This document shows, in pieces, positions 1 through 9,858 of a stretch of 64,000 nt of DNA. Below the pieces are notes generated by a model. That model made no database searches. It was not told the origin of the DNA and saw only the letters and a list, made by a program, of their open reading frames with translations. The position numbers were made by a program, and so were the translations under genes. How positions within the stretch are numbered: the stretch's first letter is position 1; the number at the start of each line of letters is the position of its first letter. Where the stretch lies: the NCBI RefSeq assembly GCF_030272615.1, contig NC_081411.1:839051388-839115387 (forward strand), written 5' to 3'. This DNA is from Cryptomeria japonica. Taxonomy: Eukaryota > Streptophyta > Pinopsida > Cupressales > Cupressaceae.

Positions 1-476
1 GAATATCTTTCTCAATAAATTGGATTCGCAATAGAGGTTTTCATTTGCAGATTGATGTATGACTCCATGTCCTTGGATAAGACATTGATCTTGTAGATTC
101 TGGTGATGCTTAGAGAGTTTTAATAATCAAATATCCTTTTACTTTTATGTTTGTAGTTTTGGTTGTTCCACCTAACTCATGCTCCAATCTAGTTGAGATG
201 TCAATGTAGATCTAGCCCATCTGCAGTAACCTCCTTGTTGTTGAGCCTTTTTGAGATTCATCTACTTTTACTGATGCCATATGTCTGTACTTGGTTCTAT
301 TTTATGCATCAAAAGGTTGTCCCCCCCTAGGTCTAGCCAAACCTGAAGTGTAGGAGCATCATTAGGATCTTATGTTATGTTGTCCAAGCCCTGAAGCTTT
401 TGATTGATTGAGATTGGCTATTTCATAGATATTTTGCAAGTGCACTTCGGTTTCTCTTTTTTGAGAACAACAAAAA
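1..476. other. AT-rich non-coding DNA, possible 5' LTR end
   Basis: No open frame is supported here. Because a primer-site-like motif follows at 477 and a retroelement ORF at 1021, this may be the end of the 5' LTR of the plus-strand Ty3/gypsy element. I could not match it by eye to the putative 3' LTR at 5240-6186, so the assignment is a guess from position only. Confidence 0.25.
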
Positions 477-494
477 TGGCAACTCTATTGGGGA
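477..494 (+). promoter_or_regulatory. Primer-binding-site-like motif (Tat/Ogre type)
   Basis: The 18 bases TGGCAACTCTATTGGGGA resemble the arginine-tRNA-type primer sites of Tat/Ogre Ty3/gypsy elements, as I remember them, with a few differences. It precedes the acidic ORF at 1021 and matches the Tat-like integrase downstream. A shorter related string (GTGGCAACTCTGT) occurs near 738-750, so chance resemblance is possible. Confidence 0.3.
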
Positions 495-1020
495 TAATGA
501 TGTAAAAAAAATTATGTCAAGTCAAACCCATGAGTCTGGCCAAAATTTATTTGGGGAAGAGTCTCAGAAGTTTAGAAATCTGACAGTTGTTTTTAGATTT
601 GAAAGTGTGTGTCTTGGAGATTTTGTTGCTGAGAAATTAAAAAAATAATATTATGTGGCTCTGCTGTGTGAAACCCAGAAATTTGAAAGTGTTTTAGAGT
701 GAAGATCAATGGTAAAATTTTATTCCTCTTCAAGGAGGTGGCAACTCTGTAAGAACAAACCTGAGATTTGGAGATGCTCTTCAAATTTTCAGTCAGAGGT
801 AAAGTGGACAGCAACAACAAATTTACTCCAGGTATTTCCCATTCATGAGATAATTATTTGTTCCTTATAAGGTGAAGCAAGTCACTAGGAAAAGGAGTAT
901 TGGTTCTAAAGTTACATACTTCTTGTTTTGGAAACATTTCAGTTATAAATATGGTGAGAAGTATGTCTGGTTATGAAGTTAATGACTACATATGTTTTGA
1001 AAAGAGAGTAAAATAGTAAG
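495..1020 (+). other. Untranslated leader of the plus-strand gypsy element
   Basis: Between the primer-site-like motif and the first retroelement ORF there is AT-rich sequence without a convincing frame. Its position fits a 5' leader. I see no other feature in it. Confidence 0.3.
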
Positions 1021-2439
1021 ATGCATTGTCATGGTAATGGTTCAATCGTTATTTCAAATTTGATGGATCTAGATGTAGTTCCTAGATCTGAAATTTCTTT
1101 GTCAAATTTGAATGACATTGATAGGGAGATTGAAATACATCTTCAAAAGATCCAAGATAGGTGCATCTTGTTTTTAAGAAGGAAGGTAGGGAAGAGAAAG
1201 GTTGAATCATCGTATGTTTTTTATGAGAGATTTATAGTTGCATTAAATGAGCTTTCGACTGATGCTAGACCCCATGAGTTTGTTTGGATTGAGTTATTCT
1301 TAGATCTTGATGAGCCTGACTCAATTAATTGGTCTACAACCTTGAGAGAAGAAAGTGTTGCATGTATTAAAGAATAGATAGATGATATTGAAATGATTAA
1401 ATCTAAAAATGTACACAAGATTGAGTATAGTGATGGAGATGAATCCATGAGTTGAGATATCTCTTATGATGCTGAGGGTGACTCTTATTCTTAGTATGAC
1501 AGTGTAGATGTGTATTCAAAGCAAGAAGAAAATTGTGAGAACATAAGTTGTTCTAATAATCATGAGCCTATTGAGGTTTCAGATCTGAATGATATAGATC
1601 ATCTTTTTGTTAAGTTCAATCCACAAAGTGTTTGCAACCAAGGTTATGAAACTATCTTGCAACATATAGCAACACTTTATGATTAGCATGATAAAGGTCA
1701 TGACGTAGATGCAAGTTGTTGTAATGAAAAAATAAATGTGCACAAAGACACGAGTACTACAGATTTAATGCATGCATTAGATTGGGACAAGGTTTACATC
1801 ACAAAAGATGAAGCTAGGAAAAATGAAAATGAAGGAGAAGGTTCACTAAGTAGTGAACAAATCTCAGAAATCCTAGCTGTTGATCTTAAGAGGTATGCAT
1901 CCAGAAATGTGCCCAATCTCTCATACCCGATCAATATATGTTTTGATACTGATGATATTCTTGAGGGTGTGAAGTATGATACATATGATAATTCTTTCCC
2001 TACATTTGATTTGAATAATGGACAAGATGAAAATGCATACACGATTGATAGGTGTGATGGTGTAGATTCATATGCTGATATGAACTCAGAATTTAACATG
2101 CATTGTGTGGATCTTGCTCTTAAAAGGAATGACAAATCTAAAGTAACTTTCCCAGATTTGCAATTGGTAAATGAACCATTGACAGATGATCATGCATTTT
2201 CATGTTTACAAAAGGCTGATATTAGGTGTAATCAACATGTTAAATTGCAGTCATTTTATGAGGAAATGTTCCTCTCTAGTTTGCAAGCCTGTATTATGGA
2301 TGAGTACTTTCCATTTGTGCAAACTAGCAATCAGCATGTGCATGATGTTCCCAGTGATCAGATGGAGCAGGGTTACTTTTCTTTTCAGTTGGGAAATAAT
2401 TGTAAACAATATGACAGTTATATGTCATTTGATAATTAG
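1021..2439 (+). pseudogene. Acidic retroelement ORF of unknown function, broken by stops
   Basis: One reading frame of about 470 codons is interrupted by four in-frame stops (1375, 1453, 1492, 1684) with no frame change. The protein is rich in Asp, Glu, Asn and Ser and has no motif I recognise. Its C-terminal part aligns with the minus-strand ORF L (29405-29943 joined to 13035-13410): shared landmarks are DEY followed by VQT, then FSFQL, then DRGK and GPxYV in the decayed tail after 2439. Two copies in two elements on opposite strands show it is a genuine retroelement gene. Lying between a Tat/Ogre-like primer site and the integrase, it might be an extra ORF like ORF1 of Ogre elements; that is inference. 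If so, gag to RNase H has been deleted near 2440-2780. Confidence 0.6.
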
Positions 2440-2779
2440 CATTCAGAGGTGGGTTTTGTTTTTCAAAGATTGAATGATTACAGCATGCCGATTATCTTTT
2501 ATGTGATGAGATGATGAGAAGTTGTAGAGTTTGTGATTAGGAAAATATAAATGAAACTTCCATCTTACCCTTGATTCATGGAAATGAGAATCATGTGTTT
2601 GATAGAGGCAAGCATTGATTCCAATTTCGATGGCCTGGGGCCATATGTAAATAAATTTTATTGTACAGTCACTTTGTTTTCAGTTGTGTGGTTTTCAATA
2701 AGGAACCTCTATTTTGGAGAGTGAATCTCATTGAAGAATTAAAAAGAAGAGATGTGATCCTTGTCAAAGGTTTTCTTTT
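2440..2779 (+). other. Decayed tail of the acidic ORF and deletion junction
   Basis: Scattered codons still match the end of ORF L (DRGK, then DG-GPYV near 2600-2650) but in shifted frames with many stops. No gag, protease, reverse transcriptase or RNase H is present between here and the integrase, so a large deletion must sit in or next to this stretch. Confidence 0.45.
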
Positions 2780-3700
2780 AAACTAAGGTATCCTTGTGCT
2801 TTGCCTTTGAATTTTGTTATAGTTGAAGCCCCTTTTATTCAATGGGGCATTGATTTTATTAGAGAGATAATAGAAAAATCAAGCAGAGGTCACAAATGGA
2901 TTCTAGTGGCTACAAACTATTTCACCAAGTGGATTGCAATCATACCCACCAAACAAGCCACTAGTAAGGTAGTCATTAATTTTTTGATGGATAATATAGT
3001 GACAAAGTTTGGTGTGCCAGCTAAAATAGTCATGGACAATGCTATGTGCTTCACGTCTAAGGAGTTTACAAAATTCTCTACTAATTATGGGATTATTATG
3101 TCATACTCTTCACCCTACCACCCACAGGAAAATGACTAGGCAGAATCAAGTAATAAAAGTCTCCTCAACATCATCAAGAAGATCCTAGACAAAAATAAAA
3201 GGTCCTGGGATCAAAAGATTAGATTGGCTTTATGGGCTGACAGGGTGACTGTAAAAAAGGCCATTGGTATATCCCCTTTTGAGCTAGTTTATGGAGTGAA
3301 AGCCAGGTTACCTGTGAATAATTTGCTTCCAGTTTACCAATTTTTGCAGATTGAAAAACTAGAAATGTATGAACCCATCGAAGAAAGAATGATTCAGTTG
3401 GTAGAGCTAGAGGAAATGAGGACTACAACCCATAAAAGGAATATGAAACTTCAATTACAGTCGAAGTACCTTTTTGATAAAAGGACTAGTGCAAGAAAGT
3501 TCCAGATTGATGACATGGTGTTGCAGTGGAATGCAAAAGACCAAGACAAAGGCAAGCACAAGAAATTTGAATCATTGTGGATAGGCCCTTTAATTGTTTG
3601 TGATATCAATGGAAAGTATTCTTACTTCTTATAAAGAATGAATGGTGAAGTACAGGAATTTCTAGTGCATGGACAATTCCTAAAATATTACTTCTCTTGA
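2780..3700 (+). pseudogene. pol: Ty3/gypsy integrase (Tat/Athila-like), one internal stop
   Basis: Integrase joins element DNA to the host chromosome. The frame shows MPLN, then PFIQWGIDFI with the first catalytic Asp, MDNAMCFTSKEF with the second, and after an in-frame stop at 3137-3139 the AESSNK block with the catalytic Glu. Downstream are SPFELVYG and a second stop at 3632, followed by a short tail ending VHGQFLKYYF, which resembles the C-terminus of Tat/Athila integrases rather than a chromodomain. All three catalytic residues are retained, but the two stops break the protein. No RT or RNase H precedes it. The N-terminal zinc-binding domain is missing. Confidence 0.85.
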
Positions 3701-4085
3701 TCTATTTCAGCCCATGCACAGTAGTAGTAGGCTGTATATATTTTAGGTTTTCTTTCATTAGGGTTTTGTTGGTCTGTGTTCCAGAGATTTTGCTAGATTC
3801 TTGTGTTGGTCTTGCATCCAACCATCCCCAGTCTGAGCCACTATTGGGACCTATAAAATCTTGAGGGTTTAGGGTTTTTTCTTTTTCATGAAAACATTAA
3901 GAAAAATTAAACCTTTTTAGCACATTATTGTAATTCCTCCTTCTTCAAGTATTCCTCCTCCTTCTTAGCCTTTTACTAAGACTTGATGAAATTGTTGTGT
4001 GAGAGAACACTGACGAAGACACCATGTTTGAGCTCATGAAGTTATCTCTAAAAATACTCAATCTCCTCAGACCCCAAAGGTTGAC
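3701..4085 (+). other. Non-coding spacer after integrase
   Basis: AT-rich sequence after the integrase tail, without a supported frame. A short open stretch near 4010-4080 reads in a different frame from the ORF at 4086 and may be a remnant of the same reading region. Nothing else seen. Confidence 0.35.
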
Positions 4086-4490
4086 ATGATTCCCTTTTCT
4101 CCTAAGCAAGATGTTCAACCAACATCTCCAAATCATAAGTTGCATAAAACTTGTGATGGTTTTACTTCTATTCATGTTCTTGCTCCTCTTTCTCTAAAAT
4201 TTGATGCAAAAATGAGTGAAAATGTTACTCATAATGGTAATACAACTCCTAATGCTTCTGACAGTGAGTGTGAATATGTTGATGTGGATAAACATTTATC
4301 AGATGAATTCTCACAAACTTTAATCCTAGCTCCTAGAATCAAACAAAGTGACTTACAACATGAGCATAGTCCTTGTTTGGATCTTGTGATAACTCCATCT
4401 ACTGTGCTTGATATCGCTCCTTTGGCATGTTTCTCGCCTTCCCAAAATAGTGATCAGCAAGATCGGGAGGTAGATATTGTGCTAGATTAG
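4086..4490 (+). CDS. Orphan ORF in the 3' part of the gypsy element
   Basis: An ATG-started frame of 134 codons ends at TAG 4488-4490. The product is Ser/Thr/Pro/Asp rich, with no transmembrane stretch, zinc site or enzyme motif that I recognise. It lies between the integrase and the putative 3' LTR, a place where Athila/Tat elements may carry long non-pol sequence, sometimes with an extra ORF. It is free of stops while the neighbouring retroelement frames are broken, but at this length that can happen by chance. It could be a remnant of a longer 3' ORF or a random open frame. Confidence 0.3.
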   Translation: MIPFSPKQDVQPTSPNHKLHKTCDGFTSIHVLAPLSLKFDAKMSENVTHNGNTTPNASDSECEYVDVDKHLSDEFSQTLILAPRIKQSDLQHEHSPCLDLVITPSTVLDIAPLACFSPSQNSDQQDREVDIVLD

Positions 4491-5224
4491 AAATATTAGC
4501 ACTGTAGATCTTCCTCTCTCTCTTTCTTTCTCTTTTGTAACTATTCTTCTATATGTATCCATGTTCTTCTATTACTCCCTTAATATCTACTTGGGGATGA
4601 TGCAAGACATTGAGATCTTTTCTAGGTCTCTTTCATGTTGACTCAAAAGACATCCTCTCTTCCCTTTCTTCTAAGGTAGTGTCCTTCTTTGGGGAATAAA
4701 TATTATTATATGCATATACATATATGACATACATGAGTTATCATATAACATACTGACCCTAAGGAAAGAGACACTACCTCATGTTTTGTGTTCATTATCC
4801 TTGGGTTTATTCCTCGACTAGGGGCTAAATCCTTATGATAGCGTGCTCCCTCTCTTCTCTCTCTTGGGTGTATCCTACCTTAAAGCCATCACTCTTGATA
4901 AGGCACGTGTGATCACTTTAACGTGGGGGCATACACTCTACTCATTCTTTCCTTCTTGTGATACTTAGAATTACTTAGTGAAATTTTCTTTTCTTTGTAA
5001 CCTTTTGTATCCTTTTTTTCATGACTCATAGTGAAGGGAACTTTGCTACTTCCAGTAATGGTTCTCCCCTTCTCGATCTTCCCTTTTACTTTGTCAATCA
5101 AAGTTGTAAGATCCCAAGTCCACTGGGGGCTTGGTGCATCTTGCCTCCTTGATGTGGTAAAATTCCTTCAATCTTGTTTCTTTGTACTTTATCAACAGTA
5201 TCAGCATACACTTACACTCCTACT
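4491..5224 (+). other. 3' untranslated region of the gypsy element
   Basis: Pyrimidine-rich (CT-tract near 4509-4540) and AT-rich sequence without a supported ORF. The phrase GGGGGCTAAAT recurs as a variant near 4822 and before the LTR at 5231. A short open frame on the minus strand at 4913-5101 is basic and unconvincing. Confidence 0.4.
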
Positions 5225-5239
5225 GAAGTGGGGGCTAAA
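5225..5239 (+). promoter_or_regulatory. Polypurine tract candidate
   Basis: GAAGTGGGGGCTAAA lies directly before TGTAGTGTCATAAAA, the proposed start of the 3' LTR. A purine-rich tract touching a TG terminus is where plus-strand DNA synthesis starts in LTR elements. Support is positional. Confidence 0.45.
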
Positions 5240-6186
5240 TGTAGTGTCATAAAATTATAACCCTAGAAATTTACAACTGCATTAGGGTCCTCATGCATGC
5301 AAACTCGAATCCTCTAGCTTGATCAGAAGCCAAAGAGTTCTCAACTTGTGAAAATTGCTTCTTCCTTGGCCTCTACATCACTTTGTCCACAATCTACTCT
5401 GGAGATAGGGGTAGGAAAGTGGCGCCCATTTCCTACCCCTTGGATAGGGGTAGGACTGTGGTGCCCCTATCCTACCCCATGGATAGGGTGTGGCACCCTT
5501 GTCCTCTCAGGAAAGGGGCATTGCACCCTTGTCCCTACCCTATTTTGGGGTAGGACCTTTCTAGTGCAAGCATTGTGGGTTTTGCAGTGAGCAGGAAATC
5601 TCCCTGATGTCGGCCCATGATGAAATTCAAATTCTTCAAACATGTATTTAAGGGGAACTCGTCCTCTCATTTTCTTGAGTTGAAGTTCAAGAAGTTGGAG
5701 AGATTCAAGTTGCATAAGCGATCAATCATTCGAGCATTCAAGCATGCTTGAATAGCATTGAGCATTCTCAAGTCTCCCTTCAAGGATAAGTGCTGCATTC
5801 AAGTCAAGGATTCAACCATTGAGGAGGAGATCCCTTTCAACATTCAAATCCACACAAGAATTTCTATCAACATTACTACTACAACCTCCCTTGAGGTGAT
5901 TTATAATTCAGTCTTTCATTTACATCTACTTGCAAGTAATTTCTTTTATTACTTGGTTAATTCCAAAACTAGGGTTTGACCTAAAGACAAAGCCCCAATC
6001 CCAACACATTTTCCTTTCTTTTTTGTGTGTAGGTTGCAGGTGCGTAGCTATATTTTTGGATTCGAGCTTCATTTACAAAGGCAGAAAAACCCTTTTTGTT
6101 TTGTGGATTTTTTAGAGGACCGTGTACATTCTCACTACAATCTAGACAACTCTTCCTCAAATTTGTAGGATGACTTTGTCTTGACA
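5240..6186 (+). repeat. Putative 3' LTR of the gypsy element
   Basis: Begins TGTAGTGTCA after the polypurine tract; a plausible end is TTGACA at 6181-6186. It carries a GC-rich inverted-repeat cluster (5401-5565). No partner LTR can be recognised in the window, so the right boundary is uncertain. No target duplication was found. Confidence 0.35.
5401..5565. repeat. Cluster of short direct and inverted GC-rich repeats
   Basis: The unit GGATAGGGGTAGG and its complement recur several times: GGGGTAGG at 5408-5415 and 5447-5454, CCTACCCC at 5432-5439 and 5471-5478, and related copies to 5560. CCTACCCC at 5432 and GGGGTAGG at 5447 form an 8-base-pair hairpin with a 7-base loop. It is a GC island in AT-rich DNA inside the putative LTR. 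Confidence 0.7.
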
Positions 6187-6855
6187 TTTTTGTACCAAAT
6201 CTAGGTGCCCAACTTCATCTCATATTTTGATGTTAAGTTATAATCAATTATTTGTCATTTTTCACTACATAATTCAATCAATTTCCTTTCCATTTCAAAT
6301 CAAACAAAAAGGAATAAGGGGATCATCATAACATCCTTATTTCATTCAGAATTCAATCTATCATCTTTTTGTGGATATTGGATCTAGTGAATTATCCTTT
6401 ATGCCCCTAATGTAATGGTGAAAAGTGCTTGAAGGATAATCAATAGTGAAACTCTTATCTCTCTTCGAGGGAAAGGGTTAGTTTTCCTCTTGATCTATCA
6501 CTCATCATTTTTTCACCATTACTCCTCCTAACATTTCTTATTATTCAAATCCCTTAACTGGGTGACTCTTAACTGGGTCTGCTCCTAACAAGGCATAGTT
6601 GTAAGACCTTAACCGGTCAATATTCTACAGATACTAAATCTTGTGGGTATCAACTCCCACCATGGTTTTTCCCTTTTGGGTTTTCCACGTATAATCCCTT
6701 GTGTTATGTGGAATTTGTTTTATTGGGCATTTTCTTATGTGGTGATATTTTTCATATGCTTGATAAGTTTTAAGTTGTTAAAGTTGGTGATCAAATTTAT
6801 ATTATTTTTGCTTGCACTGATTCACCCCCCCTCTTAGTGCCTTATAAGTTCATCA
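6187..6855 (+). repeat. 5' LTR (3' portion) of element D
   Basis: The right end is clear: a GATTCACCCCCCC block near 6815, then a terminus ending TTCATCA at 6855, then a copia primer site. Inside is the CCACCATGGTTTTTCCC ... GTTTTCCACGT motif (6657-6690) seen in other LTRs here. The terminus resembles the H LTR end (TATAAGT-TATCA). The left boundary is not visible; sequence from 6187 to about 6500 may belong to something else. Confidence 0.55.
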
Positions 6856-6857
6856 AT

Positions 6858-6869
6858 TGGTATCAGAGC
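6858..6869 (+). promoter_or_regulatory. Copia primer-binding site of element D
   Basis: TGGTATCAGAGC, complementary to the 3' end of plant initiator methionine tRNA, two bases after the LTR end. It primes minus-strand DNA synthesis and fixes the plus orientation of element D. Confidence 0.85.
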
Positions 6870-6917
6870 AAACCTTCTTTGAGGCCTAACCGCTTGAGAA
6901 GGTTTCCCAAGGTAGAC

Positions 6918-8183
6918 ATGATTTATAGTGAGATGGCTCTTAAACTTGCTGAAACTAAGGATGCCCTAGAAATTTTGAGAGGGAAGTATAAAACTTCACT
7001 TACTAAAAGGAAAGAGCTTACTGAACAACTATTGAAAGTCAATGAAAGTAGCCCTTCCAATGGAGCAAACATATATGCATTGGTTGGTGAAATGGAGAAG
7101 CTAAATGGCAAAAAAACTAACCTAAGGAGAGAGCTTGAAGCCCTTAAAATCTGGATCAGCTAGGAACTTGAAGTGAGGGGGGCAACTGAAGACAAGATGA
7201 AAGAGAAAGATCATGAGATCTTTAAGATAAATCAAGAAAATTACACTCTTTATGCATAGTGGCATGAGGAGAGAGAAGAAATCAAAGCAGATTTTGATAT
7301 GGCAATGTCTCTTAGAGAGACTCTTATGAAGTAGAATGAAGATCTTACTAAGGAGCTTGTGGAAGCTAATGAGAAGCTTGCAAAATTTAACAAGAGTTAT
7401 ACCATGCTAGATGAACAAATCCAATCTCAGAGGATGAATGGTGATACATCTAGGTTAGGATACAATACATTTGAGAATGGAGAACCTTCTAGTACTAAGT
7501 TCAACATGCATGAAGGTAAACCTACTCCTAAGACCCAGAAAACCACTGGTAAGAAATCTTATAAACATGTTTGTTTCAAGTGCCATAAGCCAGGACATAC
7601 TGCTAATATTTTTAGAAGCCAAACTGATGTTAATATTGGTTATAGACCTAATTCTAATTAGAGATATATGCCTAGAATATTTGAAGGTTATTGTTACACA
7701 TGCAAGATGTATGGGCATAAATCTATTGAATGAAGGTGTGGAGCTAGTAACCCTACTCCTCACATGAATCAAAGGTTTGTTGGTGATTGGAGAAGGAATA
7801 TCAATGACCAAAGAAGTCCAAATTGGGAAAAACACTATGCTAACTGGTCTAGTCCCTATGAGATGGAAAAAAAAAGAATGTATGTGGTATGCATAATCTA
7901 TAACAAATTTGGTCATGTGGCTATGAACTAAAGAAGAAGGACTGGCAGAGGCAATACTGGACCTTGGAGAGCTTTTGGTATGGCAAAGTTCTACAGAGCT
8001 AAAGTGAACAAACCGGTGAATCAATTAGTAGATTGGAAAGGGAAGATGAAAGTTGATGTGGAGGAGACCAGAGAAAAAATGAATAGAATCTGGAAAAGGA
8101 AGGATGATGAGGTAACTGAAGTAAAATCATTTGAAGATCACATTTTTTCACCTAGTGTGGAGAACCCTTCACCGACAAAGTAA
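6918..8183 (+). pseudogene. gag: Gag of element D: coiled coil and zinc knuckles
   Basis: A single frame of about 420 codons from ATG 6918 to TAA 8181 is cut by in-frame stops near 7161, 7257, 7332, 7659, 7731 and 7929. The first half is Lys/Glu/Leu rich with heptad-like spacing (coiled coil). The second half has zinc-knuckle-like motifs: CFKCHKPGHTAN (last Cys lost), CYTCKMYGHKS, and a degenerate CIIYNKFGHVAMN. Gag packages element RNA into particles. The architecture matches the gags of elements B and C on the opposite strand, including the tail with MIWKKK-like basic text. No protease or pol follows; ORF2 does. Confidence 0.75.
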
Positions 8184-8657
8184 GTTGTTTACATAGCTTA
8201 GGGGGAACTCAATGTTTGATCTATCTTTGAACCCCCTGAAGGACCATGATGTATGTCAAATCTACATACTTTGATGTTATATGGTGTTAAGAAGTAATTA
8301 TGTGATCAAACTGGTAGGTTTGATGTGTTATGTGAATCGGTATTGTGTTTTAAGACATTTTAGGGTTTTACCAGTAAAGGCATTTAATGCGGCAGATAAT
8401 GGGCAAATAAAAGGAACTTTTTGAATTTTATTTGTCACATTACATTTGTACGAGCACTTGGAGAGTGAATAGAGAACAACAAAAATTAGTGTTTAAAACA
8501 TCTAACCTGTTTGACATAGATTGAAGTGTTTTGGTGTGATCTACAATCGACAATCAATTTAGAGAACTTTGTCGATGTCTGAAACCCTAGTGCAGAAGCA
8601 AGAAAAGGTATTTTTCAGAAATCTAGTTATATGTTTGTAAAGATTAATTTGTTGAAA
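8184..8657 (+). other. Spacer between gag and ORF2 of element D
   Basis: About 470 bases without a frame, in the position of the 551-base spacer of element B. It looks like a leader (AAACCCTAG shortly before the ORF2 ATG). It could hold a promoter or splice acceptor for ORF2, but I see no decisive signal. Confidence 0.4.
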
Positions 8658-9858
8658 ATGGATACACCACATCTAGTCGATGTTACTGATAGGCCATGAC
8701 CTGAGATCAAAATACATCCATTTAAATCTAAAGAAACTGATCCTGTTGGATCCCTATCTGGAGTACCCTACAGTGTATTACATGTCGAAGATGTTAGTTC
8801 ATTTTTCCAGTGCAAGGTGGAATATTTGGGGAGGGTTTCTATTTTTGATCAATATAGAGCACTGTTTGATGATAATGGTATCTTGAAGGAACAATACAAG
8901 AAGGTTACCAACATAGGGTTTCATCATGCACTTAATTTCATTGATGATTTTATTGATTAACATATTAGATATGTGCTTAGGAGGATACATGATCAGTTTA
9001 TGTGGCTTGAACAACCACATAAAATCTCCAAGAAAGCCATTCACACAGTCATCAGACTCTATGGAACCAGTGAAGTACCTTTACTGAGATCCATTCCAAC
9101 GAATGATGTAGAAAAGCTAATAGGATCCAAATGGGATGGAAGAGCTATGACAATGAACAATATCAGTGATTCGGCAGTGAAATATGCATCAATGCTGATT
9201 GGATACATAGTGTATTACTCTAGCAAGATGAATAGTGTATTAGTAGCTTCTATTCATACTACTTACCAGATGATCAAAGAAGATGTTGACTATGATCTAT
9301 TTGAAGCATTGATAATTCAATTGATGCTGAAGCTAGAGGCTATTAAGAAGGACAAAAGATTGAGGTTCAAATATAGTCAACTCATTCTTGGTCTATTCTT
9401 TTATTTTCAAAATTCTTTTCCTAGTATTGGTGATATTCAATGGATTGGAGGAACACCTGCTTTGATGCAAATGAAGAATAGCATTAGGATGTGTTGGTTC
9501 CCAAAATAAATGGGTTTACACTACCACAAGGCAGAGACCAAGATGATTCCTCCAAATACCTATAGAAAGCCTCTTCCAACTATCAACATCCTTCAGGATT
9601 GGACCAACTTCAATAAGGATACAAGATCCTTCTACACTATGGGCTCTGCAAAACCCAGGAGGGTAATCCCTTTAGTGAACTTCCTGATCTCTACACCACA
9701 CTCAGAAATTTACTAAAAACAAAGCAGATTATCTCATAAAGGGGCTTGATAGAAATGGAGAATGCTCAAGGATGGAAAATCCTTTAGTGATCCTTGACCT
9801 CAAGCTAGAGCATGAGATGGATGGGATAACTTTCAAAAAATACATGAAAACTAAATAA
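8658..9858 (+). pseudogene. ORF2 of element D, N-terminal part, broken
   Basis: From ATG 8658 one frame runs to 9716 with stops at 8697, 8958, 9507 and 9714, then continues in another frame to TAA 9858. It is homologous to ORF2 of C and B: VL-VEDV--F--C-VE-LG, then VL-RIHDQFMWLE-P-KI, then a helical segment ending GLFFYFQNSFPS (GSLLVCMFFYFEKFLPS in C). Divergence is high, so this is an older or different subfamily. The Lys-rich C-terminal two thirds are not found. Function is unknown; plant retroelement proteins of the 'putative plant transposon protein' type are a possible relative. Confidence 0.7.

Noticed and set aside
5348-5715. ORFs over the GC-rich cluster on both strands
   Set aside because: Translations of short repeats (Pro/Trp/Gly-rich), open only because the repeat lacks stop codons.
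6643-6837. Hydrophobic 64-codon ORF
   Set aside because: Lies wholly within the LTR of element D and overlaps its terminal signature; composition effect.
6858-6869. tRNA gene
   Set aside because: Only the 12-base complement of the tRNA 3' end is present; no cloverleaf.
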